64,000 bases of DNA from Solirubrum sp044628455 (GCF_044628455.1 NZ_JBIYZW010000001.1:682001-746000); one strand, 5' to 3'; positions 38,700 to 48,789 are shown, counted from the stretch's first letter. The notes: generated from the sequence alone by a model not told the origin. Program-made: numbers and translations.

Positions 38700-40328
38700 C
38701 TAAGCGTTGGCTTCGGCGGCTACTTTCGGAGCGCCGGCCAGGATTTCCTCGTTGGCGAAGTCGGCGTACTTCTTGAAGTTGTTCACGAACTTCTCGGCCA
38801 GCGAGGCGGCCGTCTTGTCGTAGGCTTCCTGGTCGGCCCAGGTGTTGCGCGGGTCCAGGATTTCGGTGGGCACGCCCGGCACCGCGGCCGGCACTTCCAC
38901 GCCGAAGATGGGGTGCTTGGTGAATTCCACGTCGCTGAGCTTGCCTTCCAGCGCGGCCGTAATCATGGCGCGGGTGTAGGGCAGCTTCATGCGCGAGCCC
39001 ACGCCGTACGAGCCACCGCTCCAGCCGGTATTAATCAGCCACACGTTCACCTCGTGCTCCTCCATTTTCTTGCCGAGCATCTCGGCGTACTTGGTGGGGT
39101 GCAGGGGCAGGAACACGGCGCCGAAGCAGGCCGAGAACGTGGTTTGCGGTTCGGTAATGCCCATTTCGGTGCCGGCCACCTTGGCGGTGTAGCCCGACAT
39201 GAAGTGGTACATGGCGTGCGACTTGTCGAGGCGCGAGATGGGAGGCAGCACGCCGAAGGCGTCGGCCGTGAGGAAGAAGATGTTCTTCGGCACGCCGGCC
39301 ACAGAGGGCTCGATAGCGTTGTCGATGAAGTTGATCGGGTAGGCCGTGCGGGTGTTTTCCGTCACCGACTTGTTGGCGTAGTCCACGGTGTGGGTACCGG
39401 GGATGAAGCGCGTGTTTTCGACGATGGCCCCGAAGCGGATGGCGTCCCAGATCTGGGGCTCCTTTTCCTGGCTCAGGTCGATAACCTTGGCGTAGCAGCC
39501 GCCTTCGAAGTTGAAGATGCCCGCCTGGCCCGGCATCCAGCCGTGCTCGTCGTCGCCGATCAGGCCGCGGTTGGGGTCGGCCGAAAGGGTGGTTTTGCCC
39601 GTGCCCGAGAGGCCGAAGAAGATGGCCGCGTCGCCCTCGGCGCCCACATTGGCCGAGCAGTGCATGCTCAGCGTGTTTTTCTCGTGGGGCAGCAGGTAGT
39701 TGAGCACGCCGAAGATGCCCTTCTTCATTTCGCCGGCGTAGCCCGTGCCGCCGATCAGGATCATCTTCTTGGTGAAGTTGAGAATGGCGAAGTTGGGTTG
39801 GCGGGTGCCGTCCACGGCCGGGTCGGCCTCGAAGCCGGGGGCGCAGATGATGGAGAAGTCGGGGGCCCAGCTGGTGTCCGCGCCCGGCTCGGGGCGCAGG
39901 AACATGTTGTAGCAAAACAGATTGTGCCAGGCCAGCTCGTTGACCACGCGCAGCTTGAGCTGGTAGTCGGGGTGGGCGCCGGCGTAGGCGTCGCGCACGT
40001 AGATTTTCTTGTCGGCCAGGTAGGCGACCATCTTCTGGTGCAGCTGGTCGAACTTGTCGGCGTCGAAGGGGATGTTGATGTCGCCCCACCAAACGCTGTC
40101 TTCGGTGTTGGCGTCGCGCACCACGAAGCGGTCCTTGGGCGAGCGGCCGGTAAACTTGCCGGTGTCGGCCATCAGGGCCCCCGTGTCGGTGAGGGTGCCT
40201 TCGCCATTCTGGAGGGCTTCCTCCACCAGCTCGGCGGGCGTCAGGTTGAGCCGTACCTCTTGGGCCTGGGTGATGCCCAGCGGCTGGAGGCGGTCCAGAG
40301 CGGCGGCGGAAGTGCTGGTTTCCATCAT
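38700..40328 (-). CDS. pckA: Phosphoenolpyruvate carboxykinase (ATP)
   Basis: A 542-residue enzyme; the start is at MMETSTSAAALDRL (ATG at 40328), with METS as an equally possible start. The motifs are complete: TGKFTGRSPKDRFVVRD, FGLSGTGKTTLSADPNRG (P-loop, ~240), IGDDEHGW (metal/PEP region), and NTGWSGGSYGVGSRM. It converts oxaloacetate to PEP with ATP, the committing step of gluconeogenesis. A TAnnTTTG box lies 61-68 bases upstream. Confidence 0.96.
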   Translation of the reverse strand: MMETSTSAAALDRLQPLGITQAQEVRLNLTPAELVEEALQNGEGTLTDTGALMADTGKFTGRSPKDRFVVRDANTEDSVWWGDINIPFDADKFDQLHQKMVAYLADKKIYVRDAYAGAHPDYQLKLRVVNELAWHNLFCYNMFLRPEPGADTSWAPDFSIICAPGFEADPAVDGTRQPNFAILNFTKKMILIGGTGYAGEMKKGIFGVLNYLLPHEKNTLSMHCSANVGAEGDAAIFFGLSGTGKTTLSADPNRGLIGDDEHGWMPGQAGIFNFEGGCYAKVIDLSQEKEPQIWDAIRFGAIVENTRFIPGTHTVDYANKSVTENTRTAYPINFIDNAIEPSVAGVPKNIFFLTADAFGVLPPISRLDKSHAMYHFMSGYTAKVAGTEMGITEPQTTFSACFGAVFLPLHPTKYAEMLGKKMEEHEVNVWLINTGWSGGSYGVGSRMKLPYTRAMITAALEGKLSDVEFTKHPIFGVEVPAAVPGVPTEILDPRNTWADQEAYDKTAASLAEKFVNNFKKYADFANEEILAGAPKVAAEANA

Positions 40329-40388
40329 AAACAACGCGGTAGGTAAGAGAAGGGAAATGGGAAGTGTGGGAAATGGGGAAATCCGAAG

Positions 40389-40396
40389 CAAAAATA
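40389..40396 (-). promoter_or_regulatory. Putative -7 element of the pckA promoter
   Basis: TATTTTTG on the minus strand is a full match to TAnnTTTG. No TTG lies at 19-21 bases, so the assignment is partial. Confidence 0.45.
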
Positions 40397-40593
40397 GACG
40401 AAAATCCCGTGCCGTAGCCGCCGGCCTGCGTATTAGTGGCGAGGCCCCGCGCGGGCCGCTTTACGCCGGGGCGAGCCGGGCAGTTGGGAAATTTTGGTTA
40501 GATTTACCCGTAAGCCCCCAGCCCCGTACGGCCGCTGCCGGGCTTTTTTGTTTCCCCTCATTCACCTTCCAAACCTCCTTTTTCCACGCACTC

Positions 40594-42021
40594 ATGCAAG
40601 TAGCAACTGCTCAGGCGCCGGCGCCAACCCCGACGAGCACCAAGCACCCCCCCGGCCTGTATCTGCTGTTCTTCACCGAAATGTGGGAGCGGTTCAGCTA
40701 TTACGGCATGCGCGGTCTGCTGGTGCTGTACCTCACCAAAACCGCCGTCGAGGGTGGCCTGGGCATTCCGGAAGCCAGCGCCTCGCTGATTTACGGCTAC
40801 TTCACCGGCTTCGTGTACTTCACGCCCATCATCGGGGGCTGGCTGGCCGATAAGTACATCGGGCAGCGCCGCGCCATTCTCATCGGCGGCGTAACCATGG
40901 CCCTGGCCCAGCTCTGCCTGTTTATGCAGCCGGCGCTGTCGGCCGAGCCCGCCTTCTTCGGCATGCCCTGGCCCACGGCCCTGGGCTTGCTGCTGCTGAT
41001 TCTGGGCAACGGCTTCTTCAAGCCCAACATCTCCACCATCGTGGGCAAGCTCTATCAGCAGGGCGACCCGAAGCGCGACGCGGCCTTCACCATCTTCTAC
41101 ATGGGCATCAACGTGGGCGCGTTCTTCGCCCCGCTGGTGTGCGGTTTCCTGGCCGAAGACCTGTTTGCCACCAAGACGGTGGTCAACGGCGTGACGCAGA
41201 TCAGCAGCTACGGCTTCCGCTACGGCTTCCTGGCCGCCGGCATCGGCATGATCCTGGGCCAGCTGGCGTTTAACCTGCTGGGCAAGAAGTACCTCGGCGA
41301 CGTGGGCCTCTACCCCGAAGGCCACGGCGAAGACAAAACCATTGCCAAGGCTCCGCTGACCAAGGAAGAAACCGACCGCATGGCCGTAATCTTCATCATC
41401 ACCCTGTTCGTGGTGTTTTTCTGGGCCGGCTTCGAGCAGGCCGGCTCATCGCTGACGCTCTACACCGATAAGTACATCAACCGCGAAGTGTTCGGCTTCC
41501 TGATTCCGACTTCCTGGTTCCAGTCGGTCAACCCGCTGTTTATCGTGGCCTTCGCCCCGGTAACGGCCGGCATCTGGCTGGCTTTGGGCCGCAAGGGCAA
41601 GGACCTGAGCATTCCGGTGAAGATGGGCCTGGGCATGATTCTGCTCGGCGCCGGCTTCCTGTTCATGGTGGGTGCCGTAATGGAGCGCGGCGGCGACGTG
41701 CAGGACCAGACCGTGAAGGCCAGCATCCTGTGGCTGCTTGCTACCTACTTCTTCCACACCATTGGCGAGCTGTGCCTGTCGCCCATCGGCCTCTCGATGG
41801 TGTCGCGCCTCTCGCCGGTGGCCCTCACCTCCATGCTCATGGGCGTGTGGTTCCTAGCGCCCTTCGTGGCCCAGATTGCCGGGGGCTACATTGCCGCCTA
41901 CGTCGAAGAGCTGGGCGCGCTGAAGGTGTTCGGCCTCATTGCCGGCTTCGTGATTCTGGCCGGCCTGGTGCTGATTGCCATTTCCAAGAAGCTGTTCGCC
42001 ATGATGCACGGCCGCGGCTAA
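40594..42021 (+). CDS. POT-family proton-dependent peptide transporter
   Basis: The start is the ATG at 40594 (MQVATAQAPAPTP), with 475 residues and about 12-14 hydrophobic segments. POT signatures are present: EMWERFSYYGMR (ExxERFxYYG, the proton-coupled site) and FKPNISTIVG, FYMGINVGAFFAPLVCGFLA (PTR2 signature). It imports di- and tripeptides with protons across the inner membrane. Its separation from pckA (divergent, 265 bases) indicates an independent unit. Confidence 0.93.
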   Translation: MQVATAQAPAPTPTSTKHPPGLYLLFFTEMWERFSYYGMRGLLVLYLTKTAVEGGLGIPEASASLIYGYFTGFVYFTPIIGGWLADKYIGQRRAILIGGVTMALAQLCLFMQPALSAEPAFFGMPWPTALGLLLLILGNGFFKPNISTIVGKLYQQGDPKRDAAFTIFYMGINVGAFFAPLVCGFLAEDLFATKTVVNGVTQISSYGFRYGFLAAGIGMILGQLAFNLLGKKYLGDVGLYPEGHGEDKTIAKAPLTKEETDRMAVIFIITLFVVFFWAGFEQAGSSLTLYTDKYINREVFGFLIPTSWFQSVNPLFIVAFAPVTAGIWLALGRKGKDLSIPVKMGLGMILLGAGFLFMVGAVMERGGDVQDQTVKASILWLLATYFFHTIGELCLSPIGLSMVSRLSPVALTSMLMGVWFLAPFVAQIAGGYIAAYVEELGALKVFGLIAGFVILAGLVLIAISKKLFAMMHGRG

Positions 42022-42046
42022 GCCCGCAGGCTGATTCATCGGTACT

Positions 42047-42084
42047 AAAAAGGCCCTGTCGGACTGCTCCGACAGGGCCTTTTT
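42047..42084 (+). terminator. Terminator after the POT gene
   Basis: A 17-bp stem (AAAAAGGCCCTGTCGGA) with loop CTGC and T-run. Confidence 0.9.
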
Positions 42085-42177
42085 GCTTGCTGGCCGCTGG
42101 GCTGGCGGCATGGTCGGGTTCGTGAAGCCGTTTCCGCCGGGAGCAGGACCATAAAGCGCCGGGGCCAGGCGAGCCGC

Positions 42178-42903
42178 TCAGAAACCCTTCAGCATGTTGT
42201 AGAACGCCTCGGCGTAGGTGTCGCTGATGGGAATGAGCTGGTCGGCAATCTGAATCCGGTTTTTCTCGATGTGGTCGATCTTGTTTAGCGCCACCAGAAA
42301 GGACCGGTGCACGCGGGCAAACTCCTGGGCGGGCAGCAGCTCCTCCAGCCGGGCAAAGCTGAGCAGGGTCATGATCTTCTCGTCCCGGGTGTGTATGCGC
42401 AGGTAGTCCTTCATGCCTTCCACGAAGAGAATATCACGGGTGGCAACTTTCTGGATGCGGTGGCCCACCTTCAGGAAAATATGCTCCTGCTCTAACTTCG
42501 CTTCCGCTTTTTCCTCCTGCTTTGCCGGGACCGGGCGGGGGCTTTGTTCCTGGTACAGGCGTAACACGGCTCGGTAAAACCGCTCGAACGTGAAAGGCTT
42601 CAGCAGGTAATCCTTCACCTCCAGGTCATAGGCCTTCAGCGCGTACTGGTCGTAGGCGGTGGTGAGGATGATCATGGGTTTGGGGCTGAGCATCGGGATA
42701 AAGCTGAGCCCATCCAGCTCCGGCAGGTTGATGTCGAGAAACAGCAGGTCGGGCTGGTCGGCCGGCAGGTGGCCGGCGGCTTCGAGGGGACTCGCGTAGG
42801 TGCCCTTCAGCGTCAGGAACGGGACTTTGCGGATGTATTCCTCCAGGATTTCCTGGGCCAGGTACTCGTCCTCAATGATGCAGCAGGTGAGCTTGTCGGG
42901 CAT
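42178..42903 (-). CDS. LytTR-family response regulator
   Basis: A 241-residue protein with start ATG at 42903 (MPDKLTCCIIEDEYL). The receiver domain (1-120) has the acidic pocket IIEDE and phosphoacceptor Asp57 in LLFLDINLPELDG, and Lys in DYLLKPFTFE. A LytTR DNA-binding domain follows (~140-240) with FLKVGHRIQKVATRDILFVEG and FARVHRSFLVALNKID. Its start overlaps the kinase gene by 32 bases, so the two are one operon. It probably controls the divergent ABC/peptidase genes. Confidence 0.93.
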   Translation of the reverse strand: MPDKLTCCIIEDEYLAQEILEEYIRKVPFLTLKGTYASPLEAAGHLPADQPDLLFLDINLPELDGLSFIPMLSPKPMIILTTAYDQYALKAYDLEVKDYLLKPFTFERFYRAVLRLYQEQSPRPVPAKQEEKAEAKLEQEHIFLKVGHRIQKVATRDILFVEGMKDYLRIHTRDEKIMTLLSFARLEELLPAQEFARVHRSFLVALNKIDHIEKNRIQIADQLIPISDTYAEAFYNMLKGF

Positions 42904-43897
42904 GAGCCGGGGCGTGAAGGCCGTGGATGGTAAGCGTGACGGTAAAGGTGTGGCCCGTGTCCTCAATAGCCAGCGTATGCTGCTCCGGGTACAGCAGCGC
43001 CAGCCGCTTGCGCACGTTGGGCAGCCCAATACCGCCGGGTTCTTCCAGCGGATGAGCTGGCTTTTGGGCTATCGGGTTCTGCACGCGGAAGGTTAGGGTG
43101 TCTTCCTGGACTTCCACCCGCACGCGCAGGTCGCCGGGAGCCAGGCGGGCGGGACTGTGCTTGTAGGCGTTTTCCAGCAGGTGAATGAACAGCAGGGGAG
43201 CAATGGAGCAGGCCTCCGGTGCCCCCTCAATCTGCAGGTCGACCACCGGGCTGCTGCGGTAGCGCAGCTGCTGCAGGCTCACGTAATCCCGCAAATAGTC
43301 CAGCTCCCGGGTCAGCGGCACCGTGGCGGCATTCGACTCATATATCATGTAGCGCATCAGCGAAGCCAGGTGCATGACCGCCTCCGGGGCGGCCGGGGCC
43401 TGTTTGTACACCAGCGTGTGAATGTTGTTGAGGGTATTGAACAGGAAGTGCGGGTTGATCTGCGACTTGAGGTAGTAGAGTTCGGCTTCCACGGCCTGCT
43501 TTTCCAGCTGCTCTTTCCGGATGGTATTGAGCACCAAATGCTCGGTGACCCGGGCCAGCCAGCTCAGGCAGAGAAAGATGGGTACAGTCGCAATCAGGTG
43601 CATGAAATAGTGCCCGGAATCGAACGGCTTCTGGTAAAATAGCAGGAAAGGTACCGGCCCGGTCAGGGCAACGGCCCCGAACTGAAGCCAGTAGTCCCGG
43701 TCCTTTTTCTGGCCGGAGTACTGGGTTAACAGGTAGAAATGCGCATAAAAGATATACAGGCAGGTCGCGATAAAGGCGGCCGTGGTGCTCCGCCAGTGAA
43801 CGTCCTTGTCATTATCCAGCTGCAGGCTTACCAACCAGGTGAATAAAAGCCAGACGAACAGGTGAGTCAGGCGGAAGATTCTTTTGACGCGCTCCAT
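42872..43897 (-). CDS. LytS-type sensor histidine kinase
   Basis: A 341-residue kinase with start ATG at 43897 (MERVKRIFRLTHLF). The N-terminal half has four hydrophobic helices (~10-115) with no extracytoplasmic sensor domain of note. The His-kinase domain has the phosphoacceptor His150 in QINPHFLFNTLNNIH, an N-box-like LLENAYKHSPARLA and a G-box GGIGLPNVRKRL. It pairs with the LytTR regulator downstream. The input is unknown; the adjacent ABC exporter suggests envelope stress or a peptide. Confidence 0.93.
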   Translation of the reverse strand: MERVKRIFRLTHLFVWLLFTWLVSLQLDNDKDVHWRSTTAAFIATCLYIFYAHFYLLTQYSGQKKDRDYWLQFGAVALTGPVPFLLFYQKPFDSGHYFMHLIATVPIFLCLSWLARVTEHLVLNTIRKEQLEKQAVEAELYYLKSQINPHFLFNTLNNIHTLVYKQAPAAPEAVMHLASLMRYMIYESNAATVPLTRELDYLRDYVSLQQLRYRSSPVVDLQIEGAPEACSIAPLLFIHLLENAYKHSPARLAPGDLRVRVEVQEDTLTFRVQNPIAQKPAHPLEEPGGIGLPNVRKRLALLYPEQHTLAIEDTGHTFTVTLTIHGLHAPAHARQAHLLHH

Positions 43898-44115
43898 ACC
43901 GCAAAGGTGGCGGTTCCCGCCCGGCCGGGCCCCTCGCCCTCGACCAGCTGGCCGGGCGAATCTACGAGCGGGGAAAAAGAGCCGGCCAGTGCGTTGGCGG
44001 AAGCAAAACCCCGCTTGGTCGATTACTTCCCCGCCCTGGCATATCGGGTTTCGCTTTCCGCGCCGGTAAGGAGTGCTTCGGACTGCAATAGCGCAACCGA
44101 AGTCCATCCGATACC

Positions 44116-45045
44116 ATGAAAAACCACCCCTTGGGTCTGAGCATCCGCAACGTTTCCAAACGGTACGCGAATGGCGTGCAGGCCCTGCATAATGTGTCGC
44201 TGAGTATTCCGCCGGGCATGTACGGGCTGCTGGGTCCCAACGGCGCCGGTAAGTCAACCCTGATGCGCACGCTTGCCACCCTGCAGGAGCCCGATGCGGG
44301 GCAGATCCGGCTGGGCGACCTCGACGTGGTGAGCCAGAAGGAAGCGGTGCGCGAGACGCTGGGCTACCTGCCCCAGGAATTCGGCGTGTACCCCAAGGCC
44401 AGCGCCGAGGAGCTGCTCGACTACTTCGCCGTGCTGAAAGGCCTCACCAGCCGGGCCCAGCGCAGGGAAACCACCGAGGCCCTGCTCCGGCAAACCAACC
44501 TCTGGGACCAGCGCAAGCAGAAGCTGGGCGGCTTTTCCGGCGGCATGAAGCAGCGCTTCGGGGTGGCCGTGGCCCTGCTGGGCAACCCCCGGCTGCTGAT
44601 TGTGGACGAGCCCACGGCGGGCCTGGACCCGGCCGAGCGGGTGCGCTTTCTGAACCTGCTCAGCGAGCTGGGCGAAAACAGCGTGGTCATCCTCTCCACC
44701 CACATCGTGGCCGACGTGGCCGAGCTGTGCGCCAACATGGCCATCATCAACCAGGGGCAAATCCTGCTGGAAGCTCAGCCGCTGGAAGCGGTGGCCGCGC
44801 TGCAAGGCCGCATCTGGCGCAAACTGACCGATAAACCCACGCTGCCCGCGCTGGAGCGGGAGCACCGGATTATTTCGGCCAAACTGCTCAGCGGCCGCAC
44901 GCTGGTGCACGTGTACAGCCCGGAAAGGCCCGACCCTGGCTTTGAGCCCGTGGAGCCGGACCTGGAGGACGTCTATTTCAGTGCCCTGACGGGCTGCTTC
45001 GGCCCCGCCATTGAGCAGCAGCAAGTTGAGGCGGTAGGGCTATGA
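44116..45045 (+). CDS. ABC transporter ATP-binding protein
   Basis: A 309-residue ATPase. Walker A GLLGPNGAGKSTLMRTL (~38-52), Q-loop LGYLPQEFG, signature GGFSGGMKQRFGVAVALLGN, Walker B LLIVDEPTAGLDPAE and H-loop STHIVADVAEL are all present. A ~90-residue C-terminal tail follows. The gene starts 218 bases upstream of the divergent kinase gene and overlaps the next gene by four bases (ATGA), so the two subunits are translated together. It powers the fused permease encoded next. Confidence 0.95.
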   Translation: MKNHPLGLSIRNVSKRYANGVQALHNVSLSIPPGMYGLLGPNGAGKSTLMRTLATLQEPDAGQIRLGDLDVVSQKEAVRETLGYLPQEFGVYPKASAEELLDYFAVLKGLTSRAQRRETTEALLRQTNLWDQRKQKLGGFSGGMKQRFGVAVALLGNPRLLIVDEPTAGLDPAERVRFLNLLSELGENSVVILSTHIVADVAELCANMAIINQGQILLEAQPLEAVAALQGRIWRKLTDKPTLPALEREHRIISAKLLSGRTLVHVYSPERPDPGFEPVEPDLEDVYFSALTGCFGPAIEQQQVEAVGL

Positions 45046-48000
45046 AGTTCCAACGGATTTTTGCGCTGGAATTCAGTTACCAGCTGCGCCGGGCCACCAC
45101 CTGGCTCTACTTCGGGGTGCTGCTCGTCATTGCGTTTCTGATTGTCATTGCCAACTACGCCTCCGATGCGCGCGACGGGTATATTTTACTGAATGCGCCC
45201 ATCGTCCTGGCGGCCGTCACGGTTATCTGCTGCGTGTTTTGGCTGGTGATAGGGGCCTCCGTGGCGGGCGAGGCTGCGGCCCGCGACGTGCAGACCCGCA
45301 TGCACTTGCTCACCTATCCCGCTCCCGCCAGCAAAGCCGCCTACCTGGGCGGGCGCTTTCTGGCCGCCTTTGCCCTGAGTGGCCTCACCCTGCTCGGCAT
45401 ACCGGCGGGCATGCTGCTGGCCATGCACTGCGCCGGGGTAGAAGCCGAGATTCTGGGTCCGTTCCGGGTGGCGCCCTACCTGACGACCTTCTGCTTCATT
45501 GCACTGCCCAATGCGTTTTTCGCGACAGCCATGCAGTTTTCGGCGGCGGTGCTCAGCCGCCGGGCCCTGGTCAGCTACCTGGTGGGAGCGGCCCTGTTCG
45601 CGGCTTCCTACACGATCTGGCCGCTGCTGGAAAAAGGGGAAGAATGGGGCAATCTGGCCGATCCGATGAGTTTTGGCCCGGTGCTGAGCCATCTGTCCAT
45701 CGACTGGACCCCCCTGGAGAAAAACACGCGTTTTCTGCTGCTGGAGGGTTCCTTTCTCGCCAACCGTCTCCTGTGGCTAGGTCTCTCGCTGGCCCTGCTC
45801 ACGCTCACGTACTTCCGGTTTCAGCTGGTGCTGCCCGAAACAAGCCCCAAAAAGCAGCCTGACCACCAGCCTGAGCCCGCGGGGAAGCCCCGGTCGAAGC
45901 TGGGCTGGGAGACCGGAAAAGCGCTGCCGCTGGCTCGGGGAACGTATGGTTGGGCCACCCAGCTGCGTCAGTTGCGCCTCATCACCTGGCAATCCTTTCT
46001 GCCGCTCGCCACAAGCCGGGCCGGGCTGCCCCTGCTGGCCGGGCTGGCTCTGGTGGTGGGCCTGACGGTGCAGGGCAACCTGAAGGGCCGGGGCACGCCT
46101 TTGCTGCCCCGCACCGATTTTGTCGTGGAGTATCTGACGGCTTCCCTGGCCCAGCCGGAGCGTTTCTGGATTATCCTGGCGCTGCTCACCATTTTCTACG
46201 CCGGCGAGTTGGTGTGGCGCGAACGGGAAGCGGGACTCGGCGACATTGCCAGCGCGGCACCCGTGCCGGAATGGGTGCTTTTCCTGAGCCGCTTGCTGGC
46301 CCTGAGCCTGGTGCTGGTGGCCTGGCTGGCCCTGCTGATGACGGCGGGCATGGCGGCGCAGGTGGCCATTGGGGGCGCTGCGCCGGAAATCGGGCTGTAC
46401 CTGCAAACGCTGTTCGGGCTGCAGCTGGTCGATTGCCTGCTTTTCGCCCTGCTGGCTTTGCTGGTGCACGTGCTGGTGAATCAAAAATTCCTGGGTCACC
46501 TGGTGGCGCTGCTGGCTTACGGATGCATCGCCTTTGCGTCTACCCTGGGCGTCGAGCACAAGCTCCTCATTTTCGGCGCCAGTCCGCCGTGGTCCTACAC
46601 CGACATGGCCGGTTTCGGCTCGTCGCTGGCGCCCTGGCTGTGGTTTAAGGCGTACTGGGTGGCGTGGGCGCTGCTGCTGGCGGTGGTGGCGCGGCTGTTC
46701 TGGGTGCGGGGCCGGGAACACAGCCTGGCCGCGCGGCTGCAGCTGGCCCGGGGGCGCTTCACGCGTGCCAACGTCCTGGTTTCGGCCGCGGCCGTAGCCG
46801 ACATTCTGCTGTTTGGCGGCTTCATCTTCTACAACACCAACGTACTGCACGAGTACACGCCCTCCGCCGAAACCACGGAGCAGCGGGCGGACTACGAGCG
46901 GCGCTACCGGCGCTACCACAATGCACCCCAGCCTGGGCTGAGCGGCGTAACCCTGCGGGTGGAAATTTATCCCCGGCAGCGGGCCGCGGAAATCCAGGGC
47001 ACTTACCTACTGGTAAACCACAGCCCGGCTGCCATCGATTCGGTACACCTGGGAACGGGCGCGGGCGTGGAAACCACCGCGCTTCACTTCAGCCCGTCTG
47101 CCCGGGAAGTGCTCGTCGACGCGGAGCTGAGGCACCGCATATTCGCCCTGGCCACGCCCCTGCGGCCCGGCGATTCGCTGCGCCTGCGCTTCCGGGTAAC
47201 GCACCGTGCGCGGGGCTTTGCCAACGACGGTGCCGCCGCGCAGGTGCTGCAGAACGGCAGCAGCTTCCGGAACCTGGAGTGGCTGCCGGTCATTGGGTAT
47301 CAGCCCTACCGGGAGCTGGACGAGGCCGGGGCCCGCAAAGCCCACGGCTTGCCCGCCCGGCCCGCTACCTACTCGCTCTACGACGTGGCGGCCCGCCGCT
47401 ACGCCCCGTTTGCCGAGCAGATTCGCTTCGAGGCGGTAGTGGGCACCGATGCCGACCAGACGGCAGTGGTGCCGGGCACCCTGCGCCGGACCTGGACCCA
47501 GGCCGGCCGCCGCTACTTCCACTACGCTGCTGATGCGCCCATCCGGAATGAATACGCCTTTTTCTCGGCCAATTATGCCGTAGAGCAAGGCCAGTGGTGC
47601 AGTCCGGCGGACGGGCCGGCCGTGGCCATTCAGGTGTACTATCCCCCGGGACTGACGCAGAATCCCGCGCGGATGGTCCGCAGCGCCCGGGCTTCGCTGG
47701 ACTACTACACCCGGCAGTTTGGGCCTTACCCGTACCGGCAGCTCCGCTTCGTGGCCCATGCCAGCTACCGGTTCGGCCACCACGCCGCGCCCATTGACAT
47801 TACGGCGGAGGAAGGCTTTTTCCTCTTGAACCCGCAGGCTGACGAGCGAGGCTTCGACCTGGTGACGGCCGTGGTGGCCCACGAAGTAGCGCACCAGTGG
47901 TGGGGCAATCAGCTCAAGCAAGCCTACGTGGAGGGGGCCGGCCTGATTTCCGAAAGCCTGGCCTGGTACTCGGCCCTGGGCGTGCTGGAGGATAATTACG

Positions 48001-48656
48001 GGGCGGAGCACCTGGAAGCGCTGCTTAGCTTCCTGCGGGAAGAAAACGAAACCCCGCGCACCCGGGCGGCCAAACCGCTGCTGCAGGCCGACGACTTTTA
48101 CCAGAACTACCGCAAGGGGCCTTTCGCCCTGTACACGCTCAGCCAGTACATGGACCGCGAGCGGGTAAACGGGGCGCTCCGGCAGCTGCTGGCCAAGCAC
48201 CGCCCCGGGACGCTGCCCCACCCAACTTCACTGGACCTCTACCGGGAACTGCGGGCGGCCGCCCCGGACTCGCTCCAACCGCTGCTCCACGACCTGTTTG
48301 AGGCCAACACCTTCTGGGAACTGCAGGCCGAAACTGCCACCGCTCGGCCGCTCGCCGGCAGTAAGTGGCAGCTCACGCTTCACCTGCGGGCCAGCAAGCT
48401 GGTAGTGGACAGCGCCGGCACCGAGACGAAACGACCACTGCGGGACTGGGTGGAAATCGGTGTTTTCGCCCCCGCCGCCGCGGGGCAGGAAACCGGCAAG
48501 CCGCTCTACCGGCAAAAGCACCAGCTCCGGTCCGGCCGGCAAACCATCGTGCTGACGCTGCCTGAAAAACCCGCGAAGGTTGGGATTGATCCGCGCAATT
48601 TGTTGATCGACTGGAACCCGATAGACAATTACCAGGCGGTGAAAGCAATGAATTAA
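45042..48656 (+). CDS. ABC permease fused to M1-family metallopeptidase
   Basis: A 1204-residue protein. Residues ~1-265 and ~315-600 hold two sets of hydrophobic helices of an ABC-2 type permease (for example LVIAFLIVIANYAS). Residues ~620-1200 are an extracellular peptidase region. It has the zinc site HEVAHQWWG, His947/His951, with the third ligand Glu971 in LISESLAWYS, and a strand region before it. The exopeptidase GxMEN motif is not seen; PIDITAEEGFF stands in its place. The fusion pairs with the ATPase just upstream. It may secrete or process envelope peptides; the substrate is unknown. Confidence 0.9.
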   Translation: MKFQRIFALEFSYQLRRATTWLYFGVLLVIAFLIVIANYASDARDGYILLNAPIVLAAVTVICCVFWLVIGASVAGEAAARDVQTRMHLLTYPAPASKAAYLGGRFLAAFALSGLTLLGIPAGMLLAMHCAGVEAEILGPFRVAPYLTTFCFIALPNAFFATAMQFSAAVLSRRALVSYLVGAALFAASYTIWPLLEKGEEWGNLADPMSFGPVLSHLSIDWTPLEKNTRFLLLEGSFLANRLLWLGLSLALLTLTYFRFQLVLPETSPKKQPDHQPEPAGKPRSKLGWETGKALPLARGTYGWATQLRQLRLITWQSFLPLATSRAGLPLLAGLALVVGLTVQGNLKGRGTPLLPRTDFVVEYLTASLAQPERFWIILALLTIFYAGELVWREREAGLGDIASAAPVPEWVLFLSRLLALSLVLVAWLALLMTAGMAAQVAIGGAAPEIGLYLQTLFGLQLVDCLLFALLALLVHVLVNQKFLGHLVALLAYGCIAFASTLGVEHKLLIFGASPPWSYTDMAGFGSSLAPWLWFKAYWVAWALLLAVVARLFWVRGREHSLAARLQLARGRFTRANVLVSAAAVADILLFGGFIFYNTNVLHEYTPSAETTEQRADYERRYRRYHNAPQPGLSGVTLRVEIYPRQRAAEIQGTYLLVNHSPAAIDSVHLGTGAGVETTALHFSPSAREVLVDAELRHRIFALATPLRPGDSLRLRFRVTHRARGFANDGAAAQVLQNGSSFRNLEWLPVIGYQPYRELDEAGARKAHGLPARPATYSLYDVAARRYAPFAEQIRFEAVVGTDADQTAVVPGTLRRTWTQAGRRYFHYAADAPIRNEYAFFSANYAVEQGQWCSPADGPAVAIQVYYPPGLTQNPARMVRSARASLDYYTRQFGPYPYRQLRFVAHASYRFGHHAAPIDITAEEGFFLLNPQADERGFDLVTAVVAHEVAHQWWGNQLKQAYVEGAGLISESLAWYSALGVLEDNYGAEHLEALLSFLREENETPRTRAAKPLLQADDFYQNYRKGPFALYTLSQYMDRERVNGALRQLLAKHRPGTLPHPTSLDLYRELRAAAPDSLQPLLHDLFEANTFWELQAETATARPLAGSKWQLTLHLRASKLVVDSAGTETKRPLRDWVEIGVFAPAAAGQETGKPLYRQKHQLRSGRQTIVLTLPEKPAKVGIDPRNLLIDWNPIDNYQAVKAMN

Positions 48657-48753
48657 CGCCGGGACCCGAACTTAACCACGGGTCTACCACCCGACCGGGA
48701 AGCTAATCCGGGCAGCCGGGCTGATAATATCATAGAACCTCTTCAGATAAATT

Positions 48754-48789
48754 AAAAACCCGGGCTATCGGAAGTAGCGCGGGCTTTTT
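48754..48789 (+). terminator. Terminator after the permease/peptidase gene
   Basis: CCCGGGCTA pairs with TAGCGCGGG (one mismatch), flanked by AAAAA and TTTTT. Confidence 0.7.

Noticed and set aside
38913..40346. A 477-codon plus-strand frame opposite pckA
   Set aside because: It is antisense to PEP carboxykinase, which has all catalytic motifs; the translation is His/Val/Gly-biased without domains.
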